NCBI GenBank assembly: GCA_944384865.1
Contig: CALWVC010000039.1
Location: forward strand, 1 to 10,399
Reading direction: 5' to 3'
Length of the DNA stretch: 10,399 nt
Source: an uncultured Clostridia bacterium
GTDB taxonomy: Bacteria > Bacillota > Clostridia > Oscillospirales > Acutalibacteraceae
Positions 5,621 to 10,399 of the stretch are shown piece after piece (position 1 is the stretch's first letter; each line of letters opens with the position of its first letter). The notes beneath the pieces are model-generated. The model was not told where the DNA came from and searched no databases. It saw only the letters and a program-made list of their open reading frames with translations. The position numbers and the translations under genes were made by a program.

Positions 5621-7549
5621 TCAGCCCAGCGATATCTCGTCGTCGGCAAGATAAGCTTTCAGCCGGGCTAAATCTTTATTGTTGATGTAGCCGTCGCCGG
5701 TAGTATCGGCGCATTCCTGTACAAGGACGGTCTGATCATCGGCGAGATAGGCTTTCAGCCGGGCGAAATCCTTATTATTGATATAACCGTCGCCGGTCAC
5801 GTCGCCGGTTACGCCGTCGTCTGAAATCTCCAGCGGCTCAAAGGCAAATCCGTTTTCCTGCGCGTAGGTTTGGGCATAGCTGCCCGCCGGCGCGCAAATG
5901 ACCAGGTCCAGCGGGCCTTCCAGATAAACCTCCGGACCCACGCCGTAAAACGCCTGCTGCTGGATTTCGGTGACGCTGGCCGGCAAAACAATCCGTTTCA
6001 GGCCGACACAGTCGAAAAACGCATCTGCCCTGATGCTTTGAAGCCCGTCCGGAACGGCAACGTCCTGCAATGCTACGCAGTTTGCAAAGGTTTCCCGTTC
6101 AATCGCCGTCAGTCCGGCCGATAGCGTTACGCTGCGTAACGCGGTGCAATCTTTGAAGGCCGACCCGCCGATCCACGTCACCGTATCGGGAATATCCAGT
6201 CCGGTCAGTCCGACACAGCCGGCAAACCCTTCTGCCCCAATCGTTTGCAGCCCGTCGGGCAGTGTAACGGCGCTGATCCCCTGACAGTTTTGAAACGCTG
6301 TCTGCGCAATGGTTTCCACACCGTTCGGCACGGTCACTGCGCCGGTTGTCTGCTGTGGACATACCAACAGCGTGTGATTTGTCAGATTCAGCAGCATGCC
6401 GTCGGGCGAGGCATACGCGGTGCTGGCAGCGTCCACGCTGATCTGCTGCAGATTTTTACAGCCGGTGAACGCCCGCTGTCCGATGCGCTGCACGCTGGCG
6501 GGGATCGAAACGCTTCGCAGCCCCTCCTGCTGGGCAAGAAAGCCCGCAGAGATGCTCAATGTCCCTTCGCGCACGATAAAATCAGTATTTTCCGGCAACA
6601 CGCCTTTATAGGTAAGCAACGCACTGCCGACATACAGCGCGCCCGCCGGCTGGTTGTCATACCACGGCGTTCTGGTAAACGCGCTGGGCGCATATTCCAC
6701 CAGTGTATCAGGGAAAGAAATATCTTCCAGATATTCGCAGCAATCAAACGCCCCGCCGTCAACCTCCTGCAAGCTTTGCGGCAATTCGACGGCAGTAACG
6801 GCCGTACGCGCAAACGCCTGCGGGCCGATCTGCGTCAACGAGCCGGACAGCCTGATTGCCGTCAGGCCGGCGCAGTTTGAAAACGCCTCCCGGCCGATGA
6901 TCCGCACACTGTCCGGTAGGTCAAGCTGCACCAGGCCGGTCTGCCCGACCAGCGCGACGGGCGCGACGGACACTGTCCCCTCCCGGACGGTGAGAACGGT
7001 CTGTTCCGGCACAGTGCCTTTATAACGGTACAGAATATTTCCCAGATAGACCGGGCCCTCGGGCTGTGCCTCATACCACGCGGTATTACCAAAGCTGCCC
7101 CAACCGACCTGCTGCAGATATTCTGCGCCGGTGATGGTAGCCAGCGCCGTGCACCCTGAAAAAGCATAAGCGCCGATGTTGGTTACGCTTTCAGGCAGAT
7201 ACAGCGCTGTGATGGTTGTATCATCCTGAAAAGCATACAAACCGATGGCCGTCACGGGTTTGCCGTCTAACTGCGCGGGAATCTCCAGCGTTTTGCCCGC
7301 GGTTGTGCGCCCGGTAATGCAGACGCTGCCGTCGGCGGCTGTTTCATATAACCAGCCCGGCTGATCCGGTAGATCGGTCTCTGTTTCATACGGTAGATCA
7401 GTTTCTGTTTCATACGGCAGATCGGCGGCTGTTTCATACAGCCAGCCGGGTTGACCCGGCCCGTCGGCCTGAATAGACAGCCCCGCCCAGCTACAGCAGA
7501 ATAAAACGGCTGTCAAAAACAGCGCAATCGCCTTTTTGGATAAACGCAT
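5621..7549 (-). CDS. Secreted BspA-like leucine-rich-repeat protein with C-terminal type I dockerin
   Basis: A 642-residue exported protein with no enzymatic domain that I can see. Residues 1-28 are a Sec signal peptide (MRLSKK, a hydrophobic core, then SIQA). Residues 29-73 are an acidic linker made of repeated DLPYETET and two copies of QPGWLYETAAD. Residues 95-545 are LRR_5/BspA-type repeats of about 23 residues with the recurrent pattern IG..AF..C..L..I.LP..V. Two insertions inside this region (155-203 and 293-341) are related to each other: WY..QP.G..Y.G..L.YKG..PE.T. Residues 583-604 and 615-636 are paired dockerin repeats (D-x-T-GDGYINNKD-x-ARLKAYLAD) with EF-hand-like calcium ligands. 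A dockerin binds a cohesin on a scaffoldin or cell-surface protein, so this LRR protein probably docks on the cell surface or a cellulosome-like complex and may bind polymers or host protein. ATG has AAGGGAG 9 nt upstream. Confidence 0.9.
   Translation of the reverse strand: MRLSKKAIALFLTAVLFCCSWAGLSIQADGPGQPGWLYETAADLPYETETDLPYETETDLPDQPGWLYETAADGSVCITGRTTAGKTLEIPAQLDGKPVTAIGLYAFQDDTTITALYLPESVTNIGAYAFSGCTALATITGAEYLQQVGWGSFGNTAWYEAQPEGPVYLGNILYRYKGTVPEQTVLTVREGTVSVAPVALVGQTGLVQLDLPDSVRIIGREAFSNCAGLTAIRLSGSLTQIGPQAFARTAVTAVELPQSLQEVDGGAFDCCEYLEDISFPDTLVEYAPSAFTRTPWYDNQPAGALYVGSALLTYKGVLPENTDFIVREGTLSISAGFLAQQEGLRSVSIPASVQRIGQRAFTGCKNLQQISVDAASTAYASPDGMLLNLTNHTLLVCPQQTTGAVTVPNGVETIAQTAFQNCQGISAVTLPDGLQTIGAEGFAGCVGLTGLDIPDTVTWIGGSAFKDCTALRSVTLSAGLTAIERETFANCVALQDVAVPDGLQSIRADAFFDCVGLKRIVLPASVTEIQQQAFYGVGPEVYLEGPLDLVICAPAGSYAQTYAQENGFAFEPLEISDDGVTGDVTGDGYINNKDFARLKAYLADDQTVLVQECADTTGDGYINNKDLARLKAYLADDEISLG
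5642..5803 (-). other. Dockerin domain: two calcium-binding repeats
   Basis: The C-terminal 60 residues of the LRR protein carry two copies of a 22-residue dockerin segment that differ at only two residues (V/T and F/L), with 10 residues between them. Loop positions 1, 5, 9 and 12 are D, D, N and D; position 3 is T instead of the commoner N or D. The near-identity of the copies gives the usual twofold symmetry that lets dockerins bind cohesin in two orientations. Confidence 0.88.
7368..7439. repeat. Three 24-bp tandem repeats coding the acidic linker
   Basis: Three consecutive 24-bp units (7368-7391, 7392-7415, 7416-7439) are near-identical and in frame. They encode DLPYETET-type octapeptides directly after the signal peptide of the LRR protein. 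The flanks on both sides (around 7339-7367 and 7430-7460) are also related to each other and encode the two QPGWLYETAAD copies. The unit length keeps the frame, so copy number could vary between strains without breaking the protein. Confidence 0.85.
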
Positions 7550-7587
7550 TCCGAAACGCTCCCTTCAGAGTCTATATTTGTAGATTT

Positions 7588-7616
7588 ATAGTAACATATA
7601 ATTTCTGAAATTACAA
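7588..7616 (-). promoter_or_regulatory. Possible promoter of the LRR-dockerin gene
   Basis: On the minus strand, TTGTAA (7611-7616) and TACTAT (7588-7593) are 17 nt apart in an A/T-rich stretch, each with four of six consensus bases. Transcription would start near 7581, about 30 nt before the ATG. Confidence 0.45.
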
Positions 7617-7655
7617 GTGTTTTTTGCTTGTTTACAGGAAATTTTTACGGTCCGG

Positions 7656-7685
7656 TTGCAAAAACCGCGGGCATTATGCTATACT
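7656..7685 (+). promoter_or_regulatory. Sigma-A promoter of the ABC-F gene
   Basis: TTGCAA (7656-7661) and TATACT (7680-7685) are 18 nt apart. The predicted start is near 7692, leaving a leader of only about 23 nt with GGAG (7705-7708) 6 nt before the ATG. The short leader leaves no room for the attenuator seen ahead of many antibiotic-resistance ABC-F genes. Confidence 0.65.
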
Positions 7686-7714
7686 GAAAACATTCAAAAC
7701 TAACGGAGTTTATC

Positions 7715-9274
7715 ATGAGCATTTTGGATGTGAAAGACGTCACACAGATTTTTGGCGATAAAAAGCTGTTTTCTCACGCGGATATGCAGTTGTTCGGTGG
7801 GGATAAAATGGGTTTGACCGGCTTAAACGGCGCGGGGAAATCCACCTTTATCAAAATTCTGACCGGGGAGATCCTGCCGGATCAGGGCGATGTGCGCTGG
7901 AACCCCAGGGTGCGGCTGGGCTGTCTGGACCAGCAGGCTTCCATCCGCCGGTCTATGACGGTATGGGCTTATCTGGATCAGGCTTTCGAGCCGCTGTATG
8001 CGCTGGAACAGCAGCTCGCCGCGTTAGACGCGCAGATCACGGTTTCCGGCGATACAGACAGGGCGATGACGCTGTGCGAACAGGCGGAAGAGTTGCGGCA
8101 GCGGCTGGAGGCTGCCGGATTTTATCAGATCCGCAGCACCATCGACCGGGTGGCGGCCGGTCTTGGGATCACCGCTTTCGGGCTGGATACAGACGTGACC
8201 AGGCTCAGCGGCGGACAGCGGGCCAAGGTGTTGCTGGCAAAGCTGCTGTTGCAGCAGCCGGACGTATTGCTGCTGGACGAGCCTACCAATTTTCTGGATA
8301 CCGATCATATCGCATGGCTGACCAAATATTTAAACAGCTTTAAAGGCGCGTTTATTCTGGTCAGTCACGATTTTGGATTTTTAGACAGCGTGTGCAACTG
8401 TATCTGTGATATTGAAAACGGCAGGATCGTGCGCTATAACGGCAGTTATAGCGATTTTGTCGGGTTAAAGGAGGCCCGGCGGGCAGCCTATGAGAAAAGT
8501 TATCAGAGCCAGCAGAAAGAGATCAAGCGGTTACAGACCTTTATTGATAAAAATATTGTGCGGGCATCGACCTCCGCCATGGCCAAAAGCCGCCGCAAAC
8601 GGCTGGAGAAGATGGAAAAGCTGGAAAAGCCCAATACCGACCCGCGGCCCAGCTTTTTGTTTTCTTATACGCCCGCCGTGGGGCAGACGATCTTGTCTGT
8701 CGACCGGTTGGCGATCGGCTATGATACCCAACTGGTGCCGGAGCTGACCCTCCGGCTCGGCATTCGGGAAAAGCTGGCGGTCACCGGCTTCAACGGCATC
8801 GGCAAATCCACGTTTATTAAAACCATCTGCGGGCAGCTTGCGCCGCTTGGCGGCGGTTACCGGCTGGCCGAGCGGGTCGCCGTGGGCTATTACGAGCAGG
8901 AGAACCTGTTTGCCGACGACGGAATTTCGGCGCTGGAGCAGATTAAAAACTGGTATCCCCGGCTGGACAATAAACAGGTGCACACGGCGTTGTCCCGCTG
9001 CGGACTGGGCGGTGAAAAGGTGCTGCGCCCGTTGAAGACGCTGTCCGGCGGGGAACAGGCCAAGGTTAAGCTGTGCCGCCTGACGCTGCAGCCTTATAAT
9101 CTGCTGATTCTGGACGAGCCCACCAATCATCTGGACGTCAACGCGATTGCCCAGCTGCAAACTGCAATCAAACTGTTTGAGGGGGCGGTGGTGTTTGTTT
9201 CTCACAGCAAGGCGTTTTGCAAGGCCTGCGCCGGCCGCACGCTGGATTTTGAAAAGCTGTTCGACGAAGATTGA
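7715..9274 (+). CDS. ABC-F family ATPase (ribosome-associated, twin ATP-binding domains)
   Basis: A 519-residue soluble protein with two ABC ATPase domains and no membrane segments. Domain 1 has Walker A GLNGAGKST (36-44), signature LSGGQ (164-168), Walker B LLLDEPT (185-191) and switch SHD (His218). Domain 2 has GFNGIGKST (358-366), LSGGE (443-447), LLILDEPT (463-470) and SHS (His497). Between them (about 245-320) is the charged helical P-site-tRNA-interaction linker including VRASTSAMAKSRRKRLEKM, which in this family reaches toward the peptidyl-transferase centre. ABC-F proteins bind the ribosomal E site; housekeeping members rescue stalled translation and some protect against antibiotics. 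The linker shape and RASTxxxAxSRRK motif look like the YdiF/YkpA-type housekeeping group rather than a known resistance subgroup, but this cannot be settled by eye. Promoter and terminator show a single-gene unit, divergent from the LRR gene. Confidence 0.94.
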   Translation: MSILDVKDVTQIFGDKKLFSHADMQLFGGDKMGLTGLNGAGKSTFIKILTGEILPDQGDVRWNPRVRLGCLDQQASIRRSMTVWAYLDQAFEPLYALEQQLAALDAQITVSGDTDRAMTLCEQAEELRQRLEAAGFYQIRSTIDRVAAGLGITAFGLDTDVTRLSGGQRAKVLLAKLLLQQPDVLLLDEPTNFLDTDHIAWLTKYLNSFKGAFILVSHDFGFLDSVCNCICDIENGRIVRYNGSYSDFVGLKEARRAAYEKSYQSQQKEIKRLQTFIDKNIVRASTSAMAKSRRKRLEKMEKLEKPNTDPRPSFLFSYTPAVGQTILSVDRLAIGYDTQLVPELTLRLGIREKLAVTGFNGIGKSTFIKTICGQLAPLGGGYRLAERVAVGYYEQENLFADDGISALEQIKNWYPRLDNKQVHTALSRCGLGGEKVLRPLKTLSGGEQAKVKLCRLTLQPYNLLILDEPTNHLDVNAIAQLQTAIKLFEGAVVFVSHSKAFCKACAGRTLDFEKLFDED

Positions 9275-9354
9275 AACCCGTGATCTGACAACTTTGGGCA
9301 AAGAGCCTGACTGGCGCGTCAGCGCTGAAAAGCCGGGTGTTTGCCGGCGGCGAC

Positions 9355-9397
9355 AAACATCGCCTGACGGCTCATATGGCTGCCGGGCGATGTTTTT
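9355..9397 (+). terminator. Intrinsic terminator of the ABC-F gene
   Basis: AAACATCGCC (9355-9364) and GGCGATGTTT (9386-9395) are perfect 10-bp arms, extended inside by CGGC/GCCG (9368-9371 with 9382-9385) across a 3-nt bulge. The stem runs into TTTTT (9393-9397). It begins 80 nt after the stop codon. Confidence 0.82.
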
Positions 9398-9494
9398 CAT
9401 ACCAGTCGCGCTTTTTACATGTTGGGAAAGTTCGCAGCCGGTCGTCGGTAAGACGTCCGGCAAACATCCGGTGATCTCATTTCTTCTGAACATG

Positions 9495-9546
9495 ATGCGC
9501 ACAGTTTAGACAAGCACGGAATGCATACAGTTTGGACAAGCACAGA
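9495..9546. repeat. 26-bp tandem duplication
   Basis: Two adjacent 26-bp units (9495-9520 and 9521-9546) share the core ACAGTTTRGACAAGCAC and agree at 22 of 26 positions; all four differences are transitions. The unit is not a multiple of three, which argues against a coding repeat. Confidence 0.75.
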
Positions 9547-9837
9547 TGTTTGCAGAAAAGGTTCCGGCCCGCTGCCGTGCAGACAAGAACGACGCTTCCC
9601 GCCACAACCACAATGACCGACCGCCAGGGCGCCGGAAGAATAAAGGGTGTCCGCTCCAATGCAAGGTTATGTGATATGTCCCGCCGATCTTCAGATGGGT
9701 GATCGGATAGGACTGAAATCCCGTTTGGCCGCATGATCATATGCGCTTTTCATCTTGTCAACCGGGCTGAACGGCACAGCGCTGCATATACTGTTTTTTG
9801 CGTAAAACCATCTGTTTTAAAGCCATAAACTTTATGC

Positions 9838-9866
9838 TTGACTTTGTCTTTTTGTTATGGTATAGT
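9838..9866 (+). promoter_or_regulatory. Strong sigma-A promoter of the tRNA genes
   Basis: TTGACT (9838-9843), a 17-nt spacer and TATAGT (9861-9866), each with five of six consensus bases, make the strongest -35/-10 pair in the window. The predicted start near 9873 leaves a leader of about 115 nt before the tRNA-Thr 5' end, which RNase P would remove. Confidence 0.78.
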
Positions 9867-9988
9867 ATTAAGGCACTTAAAAATAGGTGCGGCTTGCTGT
9901 ATAGCGCGGGCAGAGCAAGGATCCGGTGTTTTGCGGGTAGTCTGGCCGGTAGCGTATATTTTTGCGTTGCGCTTGGTTGATTTCATTC

Positions 9989-10064
9989 GCTGGTGTAGCT
10001 CAGTTGGTAGAGCAGCTGATTTGTAATCAGCAGGTCGGGGGTTCAAGTCCGTCCACCAGCTCCA
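9989..10064 (+). tRNA. tRNA-Thr, anticodon TGT
   Basis: A 76-nt cloverleaf. The acceptor arms are GCTGGTG (9989-9995) and CACCAGC (10054-10060), the discriminator is T and CCA is encoded (10062-10064). The D-arm is GCTCAGTTGGTAGAGC. The anticodon stem GCTGA/TCAGC encloses the loop TTTGTAA, with anticodon TGT at 10022-10024, which reads ACA and related Thr codons. The T-arm contains GGTTCAAGTCC. First gene of a two-tRNA transcript. Confidence 0.96.
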
Positions 10065-10105
10065 TTGGAGCTTTGCGGGTCGACGGCTCCGAAACAATTT
10101 TATAT

Positions 10106-10190
10106 GGGAGTGTTCCCGAGTGGCCAAAGGGGGCAGACTGTAAATCTGTTGTCTCTGACTTCGGTGGTTCGAATCCACCCGCTCCCACCA
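10106..10190 (+). tRNA. tRNA-Tyr, anticodon GTA
   Basis: An 85-nt class II tRNA with a long variable arm, as bacterial tRNA-Tyr has. The acceptor pairs GGGAGTG (10106-10112) with CGCTCCC through one G-T pair; the discriminator is A and CCA is encoded (10188-10190). The anticodon loop CTGTAAA carries GTA at 10140-10142. The T-arm contains GGTTCGAATCC. It follows tRNA-Thr by 41 nt without a promoter between them, a Thr-Tyr order also common in other Firmicutes. Confidence 0.96.
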
Positions 10191-10194
10191 GATT

Positions 10195-10226
10195 ATGTGC
10201 CTGATTTTACTGTCAGGCACATTTTT
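10195..10226 (+). terminator. Intrinsic terminator of the tRNA-Thr/tRNA-Tyr transcript
   Basis: Perfect 10-bp arms ATGTGCCTGA (10195-10204) and TCAGGCACAT (10213-10222), an 8-nt loop and a run of five T. It begins 5 nt after the CCA end of tRNA-Tyr. Confidence 0.9.
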
Positions 10227-10323
10227 CTTAGTATTCATGCGGGTTTGCGGGCTTTTTTCCGTTTCAAAAAAGGATTGGTGTCCCATTACTGTCATCCCCG
10301 TTTTTAGAGATATCTGCAAAGCT

Positions 10324-10370
10324 AAGCGGAGTTTTCACCTGATTTTTCAGGCTGGGAACTCCGCTTTTTT
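10324..10370 (+). terminator. Second, unassigned intrinsic terminator
   Basis: AAGCGGAGTT (10324-10333) pairs perfectly with AACTCCGCTT (10357-10366), an inner stem CCTGA/TCAGG sits in the loop, and six T follow. No gene lies between the tRNA terminator and this one. It could be a back-up for the tRNA transcript, an attenuator for a gene past the right edge, or, read in reverse (preceded by A6, followed by TTAGCTTT), the terminator of a minus-strand gene entering from the right. Confidence 0.7.
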
Positions 10371-10399
10371 GCGTTTACCACTCTTTTTTCCCGTTGTCG

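Larger units (their letters stand above)
9275..9988. other. Gene-poor stretch between the ABC-F gene and the tRNA genes
   Basis: About 710 bp. Its left end holds the ABC-F terminator, 9495-9546 a 26-bp tandem duplication, 9730-9745 a small palindrome (CGCAT-gatcat-ATGCG), 9838-9866 the tRNA promoter and 9873-9988 the tRNA leader. Short frames (minus strand 9477-9740, plus strand 9798-9980) lack ribosome binding sites and recognisable domains. The section 9400-9800 looks like eroded sequence, perhaps the remains of a lost gene, but I cannot name it. Confidence 0.55.

Noticed and set aside
7494..7500. Possible lipobox cysteine (Cys18/Cys19) in the LRR signal peptide
   Set aside because: The residues before the Cys are VLF, not the small-residue pattern (L-A/S-G/A-C) of a lipobox, and a good SIQA signal-peptidase I site follows.
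8531..9502. 323-codon minus-strand open frame opposite the ABC-F gene
   Set aside because: It overlaps the clear ABC-F coding sequence over most of its length and is rich in Gln/Arg/His as antisense frames in GC-rich genes are.
9477..9740. 87-codon minus-strand frame with a hydrophobic stretch and several Cys
   Set aside because: No ribosome binding site; it spans the 26-bp tandem duplication, which is not frame-preserving; no family recognised. It could be a remnant, but I cannot support a gene.
9798..10319. Open frames over the tRNA genes, including a 154-codon minus-strand frame with 'WWERVDSNHRSQRQ' and 'WWTDLNPRPADYKSAALPTELHQ'
   Set aside because: These peptides are well-known false translations of tRNA genes; the cloverleafs of tRNA-Thr and tRNA-Tyr explain the sequence.
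10375..10399. Seven-residue C-terminus (DNGKKEW) of a possible minus-strand gene at the right edge
   Set aside because: Only 25 bases are visible, too few to tell a gene end from chance; kept as a note with the orphan terminator.
1..10399. CRISPR arrays, insertion sequences, phage genes, toxin-antitoxin or defence genes
   Set aside because: No regularly spaced repeats, no transposase or integrase motifs and no known defence domains were seen on either strand; the gene set looks like ordinary chromosome.

Overview
The window reads as chromosome of a Gram-positive anaerobe of the class Clostridia, probably an Oscillospiraceae/Ruminococcaceae-type gut or fibre-associated bacterium. This is inferred from the mix of genes, not from a marker gene: a MecA-type Clp adaptor, a secreted leucine-rich-repeat protein ending in a type I dockerin, a cytosolic GH5 glycosidase, fucose-utilisation genes and an ABC-F ATPase. 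Promoters are classic sigma-A type (TTGnnn-17/18-TATnnT) and the tRNA genes encode their own CCA.

Layout, left to right. (1) Positions 1-115, minus strand: the first 38 codons of a HAD-family phosphatase cut by the window edge, with its own promoter. (2) 415-1347, minus: a GH5 glycosidase, closed by a 14-bp perfect stem terminator at 344-395. (3) 1687-2244, plus: a MecA-like adaptor with a good promoter, divergent from GH5. (4) 2245-2364: two terminators between convergent genes. (5) 2365-4940, minus: a two-gene L-fucose operon, transcribed aldolase (fucA) then isomerase (fucI), behind a strong promoter overlapped by an inverted repeat that looks like an operator. No fuculokinase or transporter is in the window. 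(6) 4941-5620: leader, promoter and a gene-free stretch with several inverted repeats. (7) 5621-7549, minus: a secreted BspA-like LRR protein with a short acidic repeat after the signal peptide and a C-terminal dockerin. (8) 7715-9274, plus: an ABC-F ATPase with its own promoter and terminator. (9) 9275-9988: about 700 bp without a convincing gene, holding a terminator, a 26-bp tandem duplication and the tRNA promoter. (10) 9989-10190, plus: tRNA-Thr(TGT) and tRNA-Tyr(GTA) as one transcript with a terminator, then a second unassigned terminator near the right edge.

Functionally, the clearest unit is the fucose operon: FucI makes L-fuculose from L-fucose, and FucA splits L-fuculose-1-phosphate into dihydroxyacetone phosphate and L-lactaldehyde. 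The kinase step between them must be encoded elsewhere. GH5 and the dockerin-LRR protein fit a glycan-using lifestyle but are separate transcription units. I did not find a convincing previously undescribed system. The best second looks are the paired palindromes at the fuc promoter, the dockerin on a non-enzymatic LRR protein with a 24-bp repeat, and the structured or degraded gene-free stretches.
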